From Phaeosaccion multiseriatum (lineage: Eukaryota; Ochrophyta, other classes), in contig OZ218955.1 in NCBI GenBank assembly GCA_965112735.1, positions 2,108,001 through 2,172,000 on the forward strand: a DNA stretch of 64,000 nt, written 5' to 3'. The notes beneath the pieces were generated by a model. The model saw only the letters and a program-made list of their open reading frames with translations. It was not told where the DNA came from and made no database searches. Positions 56,745 through 64,000 of this stretch are shown here, in pieces; position 1 is the first letter of the stretch, and the number at the start of each line of letters is the position of its first letter. A program made the translations under genes and the position numbers.

Positions 56745-58416
56745 TCCTTCCCTTATTCTGGAAGTACTGCGGCTACGCCTGAGAATGATCATCAAGCCAG
56801 ACCACCCCGGCTCGAGTCCGTCATCGCACCACAGGAGTGGGCAGGTTGGGAGTGCTCCTTCTCCTCAACATCTGGCGAGCGGCTGGCCATTGACGAGAGT
56901 TACGTGCCGGAAGCGCTGAAGGAGTGGGAGGTGGACATCTGGGGCTTCGAAACGCTGACGAGTGAGAGGGTCTTGCCCCCCGACGCAGACCAGCTTGACG
57001 CTGGTGTGGACGGTATGCTCTATCGAAAGCGAGGGAGGATCTACCCAGAAGGTGCGGGGGTTGTGAATGTACAAGGCAGGGCGCCTTACGCAGTACACTT
57101 TGCTAAAGGCTTGACTCACATAACGGACCCTCTGCGCCTCGCGTTCCCGTCATCACGTTGCTTGCTTCCCACGTGGCTGTGTTCAGCCGGGTGCGGACTC
57201 GACAACTTGTACGTGGGAGTGCACTCCTCCACGAGGGCGATTCGCATGCTGCCCAGAAAGGGGGAGCGAAGCCTCGGAAGCGGTAGAACAGGTATGGAGA
57301 GGCTGGTACATGGGTGTCAGGTGTCGCTAGTGCGGGGTGTCAGGTTGACAGCGAGGGTGAAAGGGAGGGGCATCATTCCGCTCGCTGAATGTAAAGTATG
57401 TTTTGTCTTTGTCTCGGGCACAGAAGCAAGTGGAGACATTCTCGAGATGGCCAGCAGTAGCAGCAGCAGTAGTAGCAGCAGCGGGGAGGAGGGTGGCGGA
57501 GGGACAAGCTTTACCCTGGACGAGGACAAGCCGTGGGCAACGCCACGGTTGTCTCTGGAGACAGTGCTGACAGGGGCGCTGCCCGGCTCTGCCAAGGAAG
57601 AGGGGCGGGTGAGAGTGGGGCTGACGGTTTCGCTGGACTCCTCCGCCTCAAAGGTGGTCATTATCGTCGCCCCAATCTCAGTCACAAGGGAGCGAGTGTA
57701 CGCCGACTTTAACGACGGGAGCGTGTACCAAGGTGAGAGAGGTGGGGGGTCCTGTCACCGGTGGAAGATGACGAGGGGCGGGGCTTGGGCCGAGAACAGG
57801 AACAAACGTCCTGAAGGAATCCATGAAAGTCCTTCCCTTCCCTTCCCCTTGGGGTACCCTGTGCCTTATCGCCCCATGTCTGTTCTACTTGCTTGCTGCT
57901 CCCACGGCTCTTACTCCGCTCCAAGGAGGAGGGCTCGACTCACGGACTGTAGGCAAGTTGCTGGCCGCCAAGTGCTTCTCCGAGACCGAAGAGCCCCTAC
58001 CCTTGTCCGAGCTCCCCCCTCCTCTCACAGCAGGAGCGGTGACCGCATCTGCCCGGGGAGGAGGAGATGGCAGCGGGGAAGGACGAATCGCCATGTCCAC
58101 GCTCACTGGAGGCAGGGAAGTAGGGGCGTCAGTCACATCAGCAGCAGCAGCAGCAGCAGCAGCAGCGGTTGGACCAGGTGCCTCGGCCTTCGCCTCCGCT
58201 GCAGGGGACGACTGGGCCTTGGAGAGTGCGGTGAGCATCGCAGGGGGCGTATACGTGAGGTGTTACCGGGCCGCCGACCACAGTGCCACCAGTGCGAGTG
58301 CTAGTGCCAAGGACGTCCTGCTGGAGGTGGGGTGGGCGGGTCGAGAGGTGTGTGTGCGACGCATTGACGGGGTCTCCGGGGACATCAAGGAGGTCGGATG
58401 GGCAGGGCGGTCATAG
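56400..58416 (+). CDS. Plastid-type-presequence protein of unknown function, possibly DUF3598-like
   Basis: Three exons (56400-57291, 57424-57732, 57926-58416) give about 563 residues. The N-terminus MGMRRLLVPVLVLRSVCAFP is a signal peptide ending in Cys-Ala-Phe-Pro, the classic heterokont plastid-import junction. A serine run (encoded by TCC repeats, about 56577-56735) is followed by PQEWAGWECSFSSTSGERLA, EWEVDIWGFETLTSERVLPP and GRAPYAVHFAKGLTH. The C-terminus has GGVYVRCYRAAD, DVLLEVGWAG and VCVRRIDGVSG. That order loosely recalls DUF3598 plastid/cyanobacterial proteins, but I cannot confirm it. The first intron is 132 bp and in frame, so its retention would not break the protein. The exact 3' end is uncertain. 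Confidence 0.7.
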
Positions 58417-59037
58417 ATGGGGATAGATTGGGCATCAAGACGAGGAGGGGTGGGTAGGGGGGTGATAGATAGATTGATAGATTTGACATCAAGACGACGA
58501 GGCGGATTGGGGAGGAGACACGGTTTGCTGCCTGCCGAGGATTTATGCTTCCAAAGCAGAGAGAGGTAGTGAGTGCTGCTGCCGCTGGTGAGCTTATGAG
58601 ACGCCAACACAAACGCTTCTCAGTCATGAGTGGGCCGTCGCCGAACCAGCTGACGAGGCAAGTTGTCGAATCTGTTGTGTTTCCACTTACTTCACACTCT
58701 GGCTCTATTGATTTTTAAAACTGAATCTTACACGTATACAAGAGTCAAGCAAGCAAGGGCTTCCTCATATCACTTCCCCCCTGGCCCTCCTCCTGGGGAG
58801 GGGCAGAGCCAAAGACTATTCACACATTCACACGCCATTGAAGCGCTGAGAACACACATGTACAGTTGGCTTTCTCCCTTCTCTCGATCTCTCTCGATCT
58901 CTCTTATTCTCTCTCTTACACGCACACACACTCTCCCTCTATTCTCTCTCTCTTCTCTCACACACACTTTCCTCTCTCTCTCTTTCTCTCTCTCTGTGTG
59001 TGTGTGTGTTTGGGTGGGAGGGTGGGTCCAACCCTGC
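58417..59037. other. Convergent intergenic spacer
   Basis: About 620 bp between the plastid-type gene and the protease gene. It contains GATAGATTGATAGAT units near 58465, a CTCTCTCGATCTCTCT stretch at about 58870-58995 and a short GT run. No gene is seen. Confidence 0.6.
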
Positions 59038-62817
<3,780 letters not shown>

Positions 62818-63490
62818 GGTATTGATGCCCCCCCTTTTCCTTGTTAATGAGTCTTCTGTACTTGATGAGGGCTAGCTTCCGCAACACTACAGGCCTATCC
62901 CTCCCTCTACACCCAGCTTTCCCCTCTTCCGCGGCCGCTAATTGTCCCCTACTCCTTCAAGCGAGCAGCGATCACAAGGTTATGTCAGTGAGTCGCCTAC
63001 ACCATCCCGTGCAATTCTCTTGTCCGACGGCATAATCTGAAACGTGAATTTCCTGCCCGCCTTGTGTGCTTGTGCCGCGTGCCTTCAAAAGGACCACTGC
63101 GGAGCATTACAGCAAAGAACGCCAAAAAAACTGGAGAGTGATAGCGCCGAAGGAAATCCCGGGCTGCTCCTTACAAAGTCAAGGAAGTAACATCGTTCTC
63201 TGAGAGAGGTGGGCCCAAGGAGAGGGGAAGGGGTTTCTTCGAGGAGGTGGAGAGGTGCGATTGGAGGGCGTGGAGGGGAAGGGCGCAGGAGGAGAGCTGA
63301 GGAACGGGCTTGTCCGAGTGCTCCCAGTACTGCAGTACTGGCCACAAACAGAAGAGAAGGGGGGAGGGGAGACGGGGGGAGGAACATAGTGAAACCCCCC
63401 CCCCCCTTCTTTCTCCGTGCCCTTGCGGTACTCGGTTTGAGACAGGCAGGCGTCTCCTTGCCTTGCAGGGGCAGGCAAGAGGTGGGGTAA
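62818..63490. promoter_or_regulatory. Divergent spacer between protease and terminal plus-strand gene
   Basis: About 670 bp between divergent ATGs. No TATA box is clear. A GTACTGCAGTACTG palindromic patch occurs at about 63327-63340 and a C9-C10 run at about 63397. Frames here have no recognisable domain. Confidence 0.45.
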
Positions 63491-63972
63491 ATGGGGCAGA
63501 CTCTCTCTTTCTCGATCGACCTGATCCAAGCGAATGGGCCGGAGAGTTATTTGGGGGCGCTTTCCGATGGTGCGGCGCAAAGCCTGGCGACAGCTCTAGA
63601 GAAGAGCTTCGAAGACGCATTCCAGTCCCTCTGTGAGAAGGGGGGGGGTGTCGAAGAGGGGACTGAGAAAGGTATGCCGCCAGACGGGAAGGCTGCTCCT
63701 GTTGCTGCTGCCGCTCTGGCCTCCGTACTGGTGCAGCAGCTTGGAGTACGAAGGATTGAAGTGGACGACTTGCCAGTCTTGGCGGGCCTAAGCAAACGCC
63801 AAGCTGGCAACGGCAAAGACCAGGGGCAGAAGGAGAAATTGTCCCTGTACGTCCTTGGCGACACCTTCTTTGAAAAGAGAAGTCCGGCCGCGGCGGGGAT
63901 GCTGCAGCCGATCAACGACCCGAATAGTCAGGACGCGCAGGGGGCTGTAGGCACCAAGACCATCCTCGTAAG
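63491..63972 (+). CDS. Unknown protein, first exon only; probable N-myristoylation signal
   Basis: ATG at 63491 opens 160 codons, ending at a GTA-AG / GTGTGT donor near 63973; the rest lies off the right edge. The N-terminus MGQTLSFS (Gly2, Ser6) fits the N-myristoyltransferase consensus, suggesting membrane anchoring. The segment SDGAAQSLATALEKSFEDAF and VLVQQLGVRRIEVDDLP look like amphipathic helices, and LSLYVLGDTFFEKRSP follows. I recognise no family. Confidence 0.6.
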
Positions 63973-64000
63973 GTGTGTATGAAACTCAACTCGTCAAGGT

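Overview
The window is nuclear DNA from a eukaryote. Genes are split by many GT-AG introns, intergenic spacers are short, and introns and spacers are loaded with tandem repeats. Two features point to a flagellated alga with a complex (secondary, red-derived) plastid, most likely an ochrophyte stramenopile. First, there is an axonemal dynein heavy chain. Second, at least two proteins begin with an ER-type signal peptide followed by an Ala-Phe or Ala-Phe-Pro step, as heterokont plastid precursors do. The species is not identifiable from sequence alone.

Layout. Positions 361-30745 (minus) hold 62 exons of an outer-arm beta-class axonemal dynein heavy chain, from its start codon to the beginning of AAA5; the remaining C-terminal part lies off the left edge. 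The exons join in one reading frame of about 3,515 codons, and about two thirds of the locus is repeat-filled intron. Positions 31673-36663 (minus) encode an SLC18-like MFS transporter with an Ala/Gly-rich insert. Positions 37017-38438 (plus) encode an intronless multi-pass membrane protein of unknown function. Positions 39873-42791 (minus) encode a polyglutamine and coiled-coil protein with two RFx[I/V] motifs. Positions 43118-47100 (plus) encode an SLC17/PHT4-like MFS transporter.

Positions 47963-52997 (minus) encode a PRP40-like splicing factor with WW domains, FF repeats and an RS-rich tail. Positions 53777-56252 (minus) encode an atypical SDR fused to methionine sulfoxide reductase B, with a plastid-type presequence. 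Positions 56400-58416 (plus) encode a second protein with a plastid-type presequence, in divergent arrangement across about 147 bp. Positions 59038-62817 (minus) encode a papain-family cysteine protease fused to an ML lipid-binding domain. Positions 63491-63972 (plus) are the first exon of an unknown, probably N-myristoylated protein.

The genes do not form an operon-like pathway. The only clear local pairing is the divergent SDR-MsrB / plastid-type-protein pair. The most unusual features are the SDR-MsrB fusion, the protease-ML fusion with its 17-nt exon, a splice donor that runs into a (GTGA)n array, and a short dispersed motif (TGTATCACCAAC or its complement) that recurs next to dynein splice sites. 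Exon borders were placed by eye from splice signals, reading-frame continuity and family conservation, and may be off by a base or a few.
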